64,000 bases of DNA from Chromobacterium phragmitis (lineage in GTDB: Bacteria > Pseudomonadota > Gammaproteobacteria > Burkholderiales > Chromobacteriaceae): assembly GCF_003325475.1 (NCBI RefSeq), contig NZ_CP029495.1, forward strand, positions 4,340,001 to 4,404,000, read 5' to 3'. The first letter of the stretch is position 1, and the number at the start of each line of letters is the position of its first letter. The position numbers and the translations under genes are program-made. Shown piece after piece: positions 8,773 through 17,103 of this stretch. The notes below the pieces were generated by a model that was given only the letters and a program-made list of their open reading frames with translations, did no database searches and was not told the DNA's origin.

Positions 8773-11148
8773 TTAGTTGCGCAGCGGCTTGCCGGTGGTC
8801 AGCATGTTCGCGATGCGGTCCTGGGTCTTGGAGTTCTTCAGCAGGGTCATGAAGGCCTTGCGCTCCAGGTCCAGAATCCATTGCTCGTTGACCAGGGTGC
8901 CGGCTTCAACATCGCCGCCGGTCATCACGTCGGCGATCTGCGAGGCGATGAAGAAATCGTGCTGGCTGATGAAGTTGCCTTCCAGCATATTCACCAACTG
9001 GCCCTTGATCGACGCCGCGCCGGCACGGCCGGCAACCGGGAAGCCCTTCACTTTCAGCGGCGGACGGTAGCCGGATTCGGCCAACGCCAGCGCCTGCTGC
9101 TTTGCGACATAGAGCAGTTCATAAGCGTTGAACACCACGGAATCGCCCTTGCGGAAGAAGCCCAGCTCTTGCGCTTCCACGCCGCTGGTGGCGACCTTGG
9201 CAGTGGCGATGTTCATGAAGTAGTCCTTCAGCGCGGCCAGCACATCGCCCTTAGCCTCCTGAGCGGCGCGCAGCGCGAACTCCTTGCAGCCGCCGCCGCC
9301 CGGCAGCAGGCCGACGCCCACTTCCACCAGGCCGACGTAGGATTCCAGCGCGGCCACGGTCTTGTCGCAGTGCATGGCGAACTCGCAGCCGCCGCCGAAG
9401 ACATAGCCCTGGGTCGCGGCGATGGTCGGGATTTGGCTGTAGCGCAGGCGCAGGGCGGTGGATTGGAAGCGGCCGATCATGGAATCGATGGCATCCCAGT
9501 CGCCCATCATGAAGGCCGGCATCATGGACTGCAGGTCGGCGCCGACGGAGAACGGCTCTTCGGTTTGCCAGATCACCAGACCCTTGAAGCGGTCCTCGGC
9601 GATGTCCAGCGCGGTGTTCAGGCCGTCCAGCACGGCCGGGCCGATGGCGTGGGCCTTGGATTTGAACGACACCACCAGCACCTCGTCGCCAGTGGTGAAG
9701 GCGCGCACGCCTTCGTTCTCGAACACGGTTTCGCCCAGTTGCTCGGACTTCTCGCCCAGCACCTTGGCCGGGGCCAGTTGACGCTGGTAAACGTCCAGGG
9801 TCGAGCGGCCCACCAGTTTCTTGTCGGCGGCATTGTAGGAGCCATCGGCGAAATGCACGCCGGCGCGGTCGCCTTCCAGCACCCAGCTCGGCAGCTCGGC
9901 CTTGGCCAGGGTCTTGCCGGCGGCGATGTCTTCCTGCAGCCACTTGGCCACTTGCTGCCAGCCTGCGGCTTGCCAGGTTTCGAACGGGCCGGAGGACCAG
10001 CCGAAACCCCAGCGAATGGCGAAGTCCACGTCGCGCGCGCAGTTGGCGATGTCGCCCAGATGGAAGGAGATGTAGTGGAACACGTCGCGGAAGCAGGCCC
10101 ACAGGAATTGCGCCTGCGGATGCTGGCTCTCGCGCAGCTTCTGGAATTTTTCGGCCGGATTGGCGATCTTCAGGATGTCCTTGACCGCGTCGTCGCCCTT
10201 CTCGCCGGAGCCCACGTACTCGCCCTTGGCCGGGTCCAGCACCAGCATACGCTTGCCGTCTTTCTTGTAGATGCCGGCCTTGGTTTTGGAACCCAGCGCG
10301 CCAGCCGAGATCAGGCCTTGCATCCAGTCAGGCGTGGCGAACAGGCTGTGCCACGGGTCTTGCGGCAGCGTGTCTTGCATGGTCTTCACCACGTGGGCGA
10401 AGGTGTCCAGGCCCACCACGTCGGCGGTGCGGAAGGTGGCGGACTTCGGACGGCCCAGGCGCGGGCCGGTCAGATCGTCCACCACGTCGAAGCGGATGCC
10501 GTACTTGGCGGCGTTGGCGATGGTGGCCAGCATCGAGAACACGCCGATGCGGTTCGCCACGAAGTTCGGGGTGTCCTTGGCGCGCACTACGCCCTTGCCC
10601 AGGGTGGACACCAGGAAGCGTTCCAAGTTGTCCAGGATGTGGGCGTCGGAAGTCACGCAGGGAATGATTTCAACCAGGTGCATATAGCGCGGCGGGTTGA
10701 AGAAGTGCACGCCGCAGAAGCGCGGGCGCACCGCGTCCGGGCAGCCTTCGGCCAGCTTGTTGATGGACAGGCCGGAAGTGTTCGTCGCGAAGATGGTGTG
10801 CTCGCCCAGGTGCGGCGCCACCTTGTGGTACAGGTCCACCTTCCAGTCCATGCGTTCGGCGATGGCCTCGATCACCAGATCGCAGTCTTTCAGCAGATGC
10901 AGATGGTCGTCGTAGTTGGCGGGCTGGATGTGGGCAACCACGTCTGCGCCGGCCAGCGGCGAAGGCTTCAGCTTCTTCAAGCCCTCGATGGCCTTCAGCG
11001 CGATGCCGTTCTTGTCGCCTTCCTTGGCCGGCAGGTCGAACAGAATGGTCGGCACTTTGGCGTTAACCAGATGCGCGGCGATCTGCGCGCCCATCACGCC
11101 AGCGCCGAGCACGGCAACCTTGCGTACGTTGAATTTGGTTTGAGACAT
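8773..11148 (-). CDS. fadN: 3-hydroxyacyl-CoA dehydrogenase / enoyl-CoA hydratase, FadN-type order
   Basis: 791 residues from MSQTKFNVRK; GAGGAAA precedes the ATG. The N-terminal half is the NAD-binding dehydrogenase (GAGVMG at 15-20; HFFNPPRYMHLVEI further on), and the C-terminal half is a crotonase-type hydratase (GADLQSMMP, then the glycine-rich LLPGGGGCKEF). This order, dehydrogenase first, is that of Bacillus FadN and not of E. coli FadB/FadJ, where the hydratase comes first. It performs the two middle steps of beta-oxidation. The partner thiolase follows. The promoter region holds a PsrA-like operator. The symbol fadN is given on architecture; database names for such proteins are often simply 3-hydroxyacyl-CoA dehydrogenase. 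Confidence 0.9.
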   Translation of the reverse strand: MSQTKFNVRKVAVLGAGVMGAQIAAHLVNAKVPTILFDLPAKEGDKNGIALKAIEGLKKLKPSPLAGADVVAHIQPANYDDHLHLLKDCDLVIEAIAERMDWKVDLYHKVAPHLGEHTIFATNTSGLSINKLAEGCPDAVRPRFCGVHFFNPPRYMHLVEIIPCVTSDAHILDNLERFLVSTLGKGVVRAKDTPNFVANRIGVFSMLATIANAAKYGIRFDVVDDLTGPRLGRPKSATFRTADVVGLDTFAHVVKTMQDTLPQDPWHSLFATPDWMQGLISAGALGSKTKAGIYKKDGKRMLVLDPAKGEYVGSGEKGDDAVKDILKIANPAEKFQKLRESQHPQAQFLWACFRDVFHYISFHLGDIANCARDVDFAIRWGFGWSSGPFETWQAAGWQQVAKWLQEDIAAGKTLAKAELPSWVLEGDRAGVHFADGSYNAADKKLVGRSTLDVYQRQLAPAKVLGEKSEQLGETVFENEGVRAFTTGDEVLVVSFKSKAHAIGPAVLDGLNTALDIAEDRFKGLVIWQTEEPFSVGADLQSMMPAFMMGDWDAIDSMIGRFQSTALRLRYSQIPTIAATQGYVFGGGCEFAMHCDKTVAALESYVGLVEVGVGLLPGGGGCKEFALRAAQEAKGDVLAALKDYFMNIATAKVATSGVEAQELGFFRKGDSVVFNAYELLYVAKQQALALAESGYRPPLKVKGFPVAGRAGAASIKGQLVNMLEGNFISQHDFFIASQIADVMTGGDVEAGTLVNEQWILDLERKAFMTLLKNSKTQDRIANMLTTGKPLRN

Positions 11149-11376
11149 GGTTTCCTCGTTTTGTTGAAACACACATGAGACAGGCCCCTCTCAACCTGTC
11201 CTGCTTGCTTCCAAGGACGGGCGTTGAATCGTCCTTGCCCGGTTTCGCGCCGGCTGAGACGGGCGCGGCGCCGGGGTACTGCTTGATAGAAACGACCGGC
11301 GATATTCGCTGTTGTTCCGGCCGGGACCGCCATCGCCTCCGATCGAGTCTTGACAGCGGCCATCGCGCGCGCAGAT

Positions 11377-11405
11377 AAAATATCAAACACTCGCTTTTAT
11401 GTCGG
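11377..11405 (-). promoter_or_regulatory. fadN promoter with PsrA-like operator in the spacer
   Basis: On the minus strand CCGACA (11405-11400), a 17-bp spacer, then TATTTT (11382-11377). The plus-strand word CAAACACTCGCTTTTA (11384-11399) lies within the spacer and matches the AAAC-N4-GTTT sites before psrA and fadL, with GCTT in place of GTTT. A repressor bound here would block the promoter. Confidence 0.55.
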
Positions 11406-11500
11406 ATTAGTCTAACCCATTTTGGGCAAAATCAAAGCAGGTTTTGTAAAAAAAACGCATGCGGCGCTGGCGCGAGCGCAACACCCGCGAAACATCGGCC

Positions 11501-11535
11501 AAAACCAACGGGGCGGACGCTTCCGCGTCCGCCCC
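11501..11535 (-). terminator. intrinsic terminator of fadL
   Basis: On the minus strand an 11-bp stem GGGGCGGACGC/GCGTCCGCCCC with a 4-base loop, followed by GTTGGTTTT. It is 30 bp past the fadL stop. Confidence 0.7.
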
Positions 11536-11564
11536 GAACCAGCCTCACAACGGCATGCCGCCGC

Positions 11565-13055
11565 TTAGAAACGGTAGTTGTATTGCACGCCGATCAGCTG
11601 CAGATAGGTCTTGTAGCTGCCCTTGACTGTGCCGCCGTTGCCGGTGCAAGTACCGCTCTGACCCGTGGGATCACATGCGTCGGTGTAGTTCATGGAGGCA
11701 TTCTTGAAATCGATGAAGCTGTAAGCCAGATCAATGGAACTTTGCTTGCTGATCTTGTAATTGGCTCCCAGCGACAACCACAGACGATCGCTATCCGGCA
11801 GCGCGGGATGGCGATCATTGTCCGACTGAACCGGAGACTGCTCCCAGGCCACGCCGCCGCGCAACATCCAGGAATCGTTCAACTGGTAGTTTGATCCGAG
11901 CGAAAGACGCCAGGTATCCTTCCAGTTCTGATGCAGAACCAGGTCGCCTTGCACGGTGCCATTGACCACTGACTGTTTGATGTTCAGCTGTTTCAGCCGG
12001 GAGTTGCGCACCCAGGTAACGTCGCCCATCAAGGCTACCTTGGGATTCAACTGGTGGAAGAAATTCGCGGAAACCGTTTCTGGCGTGGTCACATCCACGG
12101 ACGCGGAAGCATTCGGGTGCTTGGCTTTCGCAGCTTGCGCCGGCGTGGTGGCCGAACCGGGAATCACTCCGGTGACATTATCGAAAGTCCAGGTCGATGA
12201 ACCCTGCAGGGTTTGCTTGACGCTGGAACGATAGGCCAAACCGAAACGGGTATTTTCGTCCAGCTGGAACATGTAGCCGACATTCCAGCCGAACCCCCAG
12301 TCATCTCCCTCTACATGCGCCAGGCCATCGCCCTTGATTCCGGCGAGCGCAACCGCGCCCTTGCCCGTTGCATCGGCAACCGCGGCGGACGCCCCACCCA
12401 GAATCGCCTGCTTATAAGCCGCGCTGTAGATCCCGGCGTTCAAACCCGTAGTGGAATCCGCCATCTGCTCCAGTGTGGCCTTCATGTATTGGGCAGACAC
12501 GCCGAAGCCGAACGAATGACGATCATCCAGCTTGAACGACATGGAGGGGTTGATATTCAATGATTGCAGGTTGACGCTCTTCAGCGCGTATCTGCCAGCC
12601 CAATCGAACCCATAATCCAGCTTGGCGCCATAAGGCACGAAAATACCGACACCTGCCGTTATTTTGTCGTTGATCTTGCGGGAAAGATAAAATGTGGGCG
12701 CCGCTACGGCTTTAGGAGCGAAAGTGCCGCCATTGCCTCCGCCGGTAGCGCGCGAGGGAATGCCGATGGCGGCGAAGTTGCCAGTTGTGACCGAGCCATT
12801 GTCGGTATATTCAGAATGGGGCACGACCAGCGTCGCGCCGATCGCCAATTGGGTGCCGTCCAACCGCGACAAGCCAGCCGGGTTGGTGAAGATGGTGGAA
12901 GGATCGTTGGCTTCGGCGCCGTTGGCGTGGGCGGTGCCCTGGCCGGAGACGCTCTGCGAGCCGAACTGATAACCCGAGGCCGCAGCCTGAGTCGATGCCA
13001 GACCGAGCGCGGTGCCCATGATCATCACGGACAGGCTGAGATGCTTGAGCTTCAT
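11565..13055 (-). CDS. fadL: FadL/OmpP1-family outer-membrane long-chain fatty acid transporter
   Basis: 496 residues from MKLKHLSLSVM (GAGGGAAG upstream); the signal peptide ends near AAASG (about 27). The N-terminal hatch shows the family motif TNPAGLSRLDGTQ. The rest alternates like a beta-barrel and ends NYRF, the C-terminal aromatic required for barrel insertion. It moves long-chain fatty acids across the outer membrane by lateral diffusion. It is a single-gene unit with its own terminator and a PsrA-like operator 125 bp upstream. It fits with the secreted lipases at the left edge as a lipid-uptake route. Confidence 0.9.
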   Translation of the reverse strand: MKLKHLSLSVMIMGTALGLASTQAAASGYQFGSQSVSGQGTAHANGAEANDPSTIFTNPAGLSRLDGTQLAIGATLVVPHSEYTDNGSVTTGNFAAIGIPSRATGGGNGGTFAPKAVAAPTFYLSRKINDKITAGVGIFVPYGAKLDYGFDWAGRYALKSVNLQSLNINPSMSFKLDDRHSFGFGVSAQYMKATLEQMADSTTGLNAGIYSAAYKQAILGGASAAVADATGKGAVALAGIKGDGLAHVEGDDWGFGWNVGYMFQLDENTRFGLAYRSSVKQTLQGSSTWTFDNVTGVIPGSATTPAQAAKAKHPNASASVDVTTPETVSANFFHQLNPKVALMGDVTWVRNSRLKQLNIKQSVVNGTVQGDLVLHQNWKDTWRLSLGSNYQLNDSWMLRGGVAWEQSPVQSDNDRHPALPDSDRLWLSLGANYKISKQSSIDLAYSFIDFKNASMNYTDACDPTGQSGTCTGNGGTVKGSYKTYLQLIGVQYNYRF

Positions 13056-13177
13056 GCTTCCCTCTCTGTAGCTTGCTATAAGTTTTTTCATTAACGATGA
13101 CCCGGCCAATGACCGCATCATCATCGATGCTACCAGAGAATTAGAGCATTCCAACCAGATATCAGAGCTTTTGTTCC

Positions 13178-13189
13178 AAACGTTCGTTT
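13178..13189. promoter_or_regulatory. PsrA-like operator upstream of fadL
   Basis: AAAC-GTTC-GTTT, a perfect match to the AAAC-N4-GTTT form known for Pseudomonas PsrA, in the gap between fadL and the thioesterase gene. It lies 123 bp before the fadL start. The core GAACGTTTGG also reads as a partial palindrome. Confidence 0.6.
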
Positions 13190-13234
13190 AATGCAACATT
13201 TCCACAACAATTTGTTTCCGCCACCGTATTTCGG

Positions 13235-13612
13235 CTAGGCGTCGCCCAGCAATCTGGACTTGCCCTCGCGGTCCACCGCCACGAAAGTGGCGATCACCTC
13301 GGTGATGCGCACATGCGCCCCATCCATGCGCTCCGCCTCCACCGATATTTTCAGCGTGATGGATTTCTGCCCGATTCGCAGCCGCTCCACATACATGTCC
13401 ACCACGTCGCCCAGCATGATGGGCGCGGCGAACTGGAAAGCGTTGACCGCCACCGTGGTCACCGGCCCCCGCGACAGCCTTTCGGCGTCCAGACTGCCCG
13501 CCATGTCGATCTGGCTCATCAGCCAGCCCGCCTGCACCCTGCCGTAAGCGTTGGTGCTGGTGGGCAAGGCCCTCACCCTCAACACCGGGATGCGGCTTTC
13601 TTGCTGTTCCAT
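13235..13612 (-). CDS. acyl-CoA thioesterase, YciA/BACH hotdog type
   Basis: 125 residues from MEQQESRIPVLRVR, with GGGAGAA upstream. The family segment PTSTNAYGRVQAGWLMSQID (about 16-35), with the conserved N-x-x-G and acidic catalytic Asp, and the later VAVNAFQFAAPI strand are those of YciA-like cytoplasmic acyl-CoA thioesterases. It hydrolyses fatty acyl-CoA to free acid and CoA. It follows fadE by 123 bp on the same strand and is probably the last gene of the psrA-fadE unit, where it may relieve CoA sequestration during beta-oxidation. Confidence 0.85.
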   Translation of the reverse strand: MEQQESRIPVLRVRALPTSTNAYGRVQAGWLMSQIDMAGSLDAERLSRGPVTTVAVNAFQFAAPIMLGDVVDMYVERLRIGQKSITLKISVEAERMDGAHVRITEVIATFVAVDREGKSRLLGDA

Positions 13613-13735
13613 CTCTGCTTCTCCCGCCCTTTCCGGGCTTGTATCGCGCCATTCGAAACGGCCGCCGAGCCGGCAGCCGCTTTGAATGGCGCCGAATGCC
13701 AGCGGCATCCGGCGCATGGTACCACGTTGACTGGC

Positions 13736-16189
13736 TTAGAAAATCAGGCGCTGCAGCAATTCTTCGTCATGCTGCTCCAGCTTCTTGTCGAAGTCGTCCA
13801 CCATGATCACGTCGCGCTTGAGCTTGCGGGCGCGGGTGACGGCATCGAACTCTTCCTGATTGATCAGGCCGATCTGCAATGCCTCGGCCAGTCGCTCGCG
13901 CGCGGTGATGGTCTTGAACTTGCCGTCGCGCGCCAGCTTGCGCAGCTTCTGTTCCACCGGCTCCGTAGCCAGGATGGCGTTCAGCGCGTGGCCCAGCACG
14001 CCCACGGCATCGCCCTCTTCCTTCGGCACGTACATGCCGTGGGTCAGGCGGTCGCGGGTCGCGCCCGGCTCCATCATCGCGCGCGCCACCTTGGTGCCCA
14101 CGCGGTCGGACGCCGGCTTCAGCGTCAGGCCCCACGGGAAGATGACGCGGCGCAGCACCCAGGCCAAGCCGCGATTGGGCAGGTTCGCCAGGAAGCCGTC
14201 CATCGCCACTTGCACGTCGTACAGCGCGTTTTCCACAGCCCAGCTCATCACGGCGATGTCTTCCTTCGGCGCACCGTCGCGCTCGAAGCGCTTCAGCGAG
14301 GCCGTGGCGATGTACAGGCCGGACAGCATGTCGCCCAAGCGGGCGGACAGCTTCTCGCGGAACTTCAGCGAGCCTCCCAGACTGAACATGGCCATGTCGG
14401 ACAGCAGCGCGAAGGCGCTGGAGAAGCGGGTGACCCGCTTGTAATATGCCGACGTGGCGCCGCCCTTCGGACTGGATGCGAGGCAAGCCCCGGTCAGGCC
14501 CAGCCACAACGAACGCACGAAGTTGCTGATCACGAAATTGATGTGGCCGGTGATCGCCTTGTCGAATTCGACGCCGTCATTAGCCATCGCCGACTTCATT
14601 TCGCGCAACACGAACGGGTGGCAACGGATGGCGCCCTGGCCGTAGATGATCATCGAACGGGTCAGGATATTGGCGCCTTCCACCGTGATGCCGATGGGAA
14701 TGGCCTGGTAGCCGCGCGCCAGATAGTTGCGCGGGCCCAGCACCACGGTCTTGCCGCCGTGCACGTCCATCGCGTCGTTCAGCGTTTTGCGCATGCGCTC
14801 GGTGTTGTGGTACTTCAGGATGGCGGACAGCACCGATGGCTTCTCGCCACTGTCGAGCGCGGTCAGCGCCAGATCCTGCGACGCCTCCATCTGGTAAGTG
14901 AAGCCGCCGATGCGGGCCATCGCCTCATCCACGCCTTCGAACTTGCCGATGGGCAGCCCGAACTGGTCGCGGATGCGGGCAAAGGCGCCGGTGGTGTAAG
15001 TGGTCAACTTGCCGCAGGCGACGGACATCGCCGGCAAGGAGATGCAACGGCCGACGGACAGGCACTCCACCAGCATGCGCCAGCCCTGGCCGGCGTATTC
15101 GCGGCCGCCGATGATCCAGTCCAGCGGGATGAACACGTCCTTGCCCCAGGTCGGGCCGTTCATGAAGGCGGAGCCGCCCGGGAAGTGGCGACGGCCGATC
15201 TCAACGCCACCGTGCTCAGTCGGAACCAGCGCGCAGGTGATGCCGATTTCCTCCTTGTCGCCCAGCAGATGCTCCGGGTCGTACATCTTGAACGCCAGGC
15301 CGAGTATGGTGGCGACAGGCGCCAGCGTGATCCAGCGCTTTTCCCAGCTGACGCGCACGCCCAGCACGTTCTCGAAGTGTTCGCCAGTGCGCGGATGAGT
15401 GTAGGAGCCGCGGCAGACCACGCCGTAATCCGGAATGGCGCCGGCATCGGAGCCTGCGTAAGGGCTGGTCAGCGCGAAACACGGCACTTCCACGCCCTTG
15501 GCCAGACGCGGCAGATAGTAGTCCTTCTGTTCTTCCGTGCCATAGTGCTGCAGCAACTCTCCCGGGCCGAGCGAGTTCGGCACCATCACCGACACCGCCG
15601 CCGTGCCGCCGCGGGTGGCGATCTTGGTCACCACCTTGGCGTGGGCGTAGTTGGAGAACTCCAGGCCGCCGTATTTCTTTTTGACGATCATGCCCAGGAA
15701 GCCGTGATCCTTGATGAACTGCCACACTTCGGGCGGCAAGTCTTTCAGCTCATGGGTGATCTTCCAGTCGTCGATCATCGCGCACAGCTGCTCGGTCGGG
15801 CCATCCAGGAAGGCCTGTTCTTCCGGCGTCAGCTTCGGATCCGGAAAGGACAGCAGGCGGCTGTAATCCGGCTTGCCGGAAAACAGGTCGCGATCCCACC
15901 AGACGGTGCCGGCATTGATCGCCTCCTGCTCGGTCTGCGACATCGCCGGAGTGATTTTCTTGAACACGCCGAACACCGGACCAGTGAATACGGCGCGGCG
16001 CAGCGGCGCGATATTGAGCACCGCCGCGACAACGGCGAACACCGTCCACACGGCGACAGGCACCGGACAGTGGAAGACGAATTGAAGCGCGGCCAGCCAG
16101 GCGGCGATAGCGACGGTCCAAGCCAGCACCGGCGCGGCGAAGTAAGCCAGCGCGCCTAGCAGCGCGACCAGAAGAATGGCAGCAATCAT
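13736..16189 (-). CDS. fadE: acyl-CoA dehydrogenase, FadE type
   Basis: 817 residues, the usual length of proteobacterial FadE. Two N-terminal hydrophobic helices (about 1-20 and 22-60, including a long alanine/valine run) anchor it to the inner membrane. The body carries the acyl-CoA dehydrogenase signature region (KKKYGGLEFS, ALTSPYAGSDAGAIPDYGVV) and the characteristic FadE C-terminal domain. It catalyses the first, FAD-dependent step of beta-oxidation. It is 74 bp downstream of psrA on the same strand with no terminator between, so regulator and enzyme are probably cotranscribed. Confidence 0.93.
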   Translation of the reverse strand: MIAAILLVALLGALAYFAAPVLAWTVAIAAWLAALQFVFHCPVPVAVWTVFAVVAAVLNIAPLRRAVFTGPVFGVFKKITPAMSQTEQEAINAGTVWWDRDLFSGKPDYSRLLSFPDPKLTPEEQAFLDGPTEQLCAMIDDWKITHELKDLPPEVWQFIKDHGFLGMIVKKKYGGLEFSNYAHAKVVTKIATRGGTAAVSVMVPNSLGPGELLQHYGTEEQKDYYLPRLAKGVEVPCFALTSPYAGSDAGAIPDYGVVCRGSYTHPRTGEHFENVLGVRVSWEKRWITLAPVATILGLAFKMYDPEHLLGDKEEIGITCALVPTEHGGVEIGRRHFPGGSAFMNGPTWGKDVFIPLDWIIGGREYAGQGWRMLVECLSVGRCISLPAMSVACGKLTTYTTGAFARIRDQFGLPIGKFEGVDEAMARIGGFTYQMEASQDLALTALDSGEKPSVLSAILKYHNTERMRKTLNDAMDVHGGKTVVLGPRNYLARGYQAIPIGITVEGANILTRSMIIYGQGAIRCHPFVLREMKSAMANDGVEFDKAITGHINFVISNFVRSLWLGLTGACLASSPKGGATSAYYKRVTRFSSAFALLSDMAMFSLGGSLKFREKLSARLGDMLSGLYIATASLKRFERDGAPKEDIAVMSWAVENALYDVQVAMDGFLANLPNRGLAWVLRRVIFPWGLTLKPASDRVGTKVARAMMEPGATRDRLTHGMYVPKEEGDAVGVLGHALNAILATEPVEQKLRKLARDGKFKTITARERLAEALQIGLINQEEFDAVTRARKLKRDVIMVDDFDKKLEQHDEELLQRLIF

Positions 16190-16263
16190 TGTGTTTACCC
16201 TCGTGTTGACCCCTCAGCTCCACACTCGCCGCCTTGATATTGTTATCGGCCGGCGGTGGGGAA

Positions 16264-16950
16264 TCAGCTTTCGATGGGCGAGACCAGACCGGCAATCACG
16301 AAAGGCACCAGGTATTTGACGATCATGTCCGGATCCCGCGCGGTAACGATCTGGCTGCGCGTGAAGATTTTCAGCACATCGTTGCCGGCGAAGGCGTTGA
16401 ACATGACGCTGAAGGCGAGGTGCATGCGCCAGGCGAGCTGTTCGGACTCCAGGTCAGGCAGCGCGCGTTGGAAAGCGCTGGTATAGCGTTGCACGAACAC
16501 ACTGTATTGCTGCGAAATGGTCTCTCGCAACAGGCGGTGGTTTTCCACCAGGGTCCGAGACAGCAGGCGCACGAACATGGCGCCGCCGCGCGACGGGTCC
16601 TTGGACAAGGCTAGACAGGGCCGTATGAAGGACAGCACGAGCTGTTCCAACGGCAAGTCGCCTTCCGCCGCCTCCAGCGTATCCAGTTCCGCCAGGCAGT
16701 CTTCCAGCAAGGGCGCCAGCCTGCGCAGAAACACGGATTCGAACAACGCATCCTTGGAGCCGAAGTGATAGTTCACCGCGGCCAGATTCACCTCGGCCTG
16801 CTGGGTGATCATGCGCAAGGAAGTCGCCTCGAAGCCGTGCTCCACGAACAGACGCTCAGCGACGTCGAGGATGCGGGTTGCGGTATCGGGACGGTTTCCC
16901 TCCATGATCTCCAGTGCCTTTGTTGTGTTTTGTGATTTGGTCTTGCTCAT
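16264..16950 (-). CDS. psrA: TetR-family regulator of PsrA type
   Basis: 228 residues. The N-terminal helix-turn-helix runs from about residue 22 to 68 (TATRILDVAERLFVEHGF, then TSLRMITQQAEVNLAAVNYHF with GSKDALF), which is nearly the Pseudomonas PsrA recognition helix. Established: PsrA represses beta-oxidation genes and itself through AAAC-N2-4-GTTT type sites and is released by long-chain fatty acids. Here it sits at the head of the fadE unit, its own promoter carries two such sites, and further sites precede fadL and fadN. The ligand-binding C-terminal domain is of normal length. Confidence 0.85.
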   Translation of the reverse strand: MSKTKSQNTTKALEIMEGNRPDTATRILDVAERLFVEHGFEATSLRMITQQAEVNLAAVNYHFGSKDALFESVFLRRLAPLLEDCLAELDTLEAAEGDLPLEQLVLSFIRPCLALSKDPSRGGAMFVRLLSRTLVENHRLLRETISQQYSVFVQRYTSAFQRALPDLESEQLAWRMHLAFSVMFNAFAGNDVLKIFTRSQIVTARDPDMIVKYLVPFVIAGLVSPIES

Positions 16951-16960
16951 CTCTGCTTTC

Positions 16961-17003
16961 GAACAAGCGTTTCAAACTTACGTTTTAACTTGATCGATGT
17001 CAA
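16961..17003 (-). promoter_or_regulatory. psrA promoter with two adjacent PsrA-like operators
   Basis: On the minus strand TTGACA (17003-16998), a 17-bp spacer, then TAAGTT (16980-16975). The plus-strand AAAC-TTAC-GTTT (16974-16985) covers the -10 box and spacer, and GAAC-AAGC-GTTTC (16961-16973) abuts it toward the start codon at 16950. This layout implies autorepression. Confidence 0.6.
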
Positions 17004-17046
17004 GGCATGCTCAGCTCGCCTAGCCACCCATCTCCCAGGGCACACG

Positions 17047-17079
17047 AAAAACGGCAGTCCATATTTTAGACTGCCGTTT
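17047..17079 (-). terminator. intrinsic terminator of metZ
   Basis: On the minus strand a stem AAACGGCAGTC/GACTGCCGTTT with a 9-base loop, followed by TTCG. It lies 25 bp after the metZ stop. Confidence 0.75.
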
Positions 17080-17103
17080 GAATGAAACACGCGTTAAAAG
17101 CGC

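Larger units (their letters stand above)
11149..11564. other. intergenic region between fadL and fadN
   Basis: About 416 bp with no credible gene. It contains the fadL terminator (11501-11535) and the fadN promoter/operator (11377-11405); the fadN leader is therefore long, about 225 bp. I see no further structure in the leader. Confidence 0.7.

Noticed and set aside
8572..11178. 868-codon open frame on the plus strand opposite fadN
   Set aside because: Same type of shadow; the translation is His/Gly/Gln-rich without any domain.
13313..16159. 948-codon open frame on the plus strand opposite fadE
   Set aside because: Antisense shadow of a clear acyl-CoA dehydrogenase; low-complexity composition.
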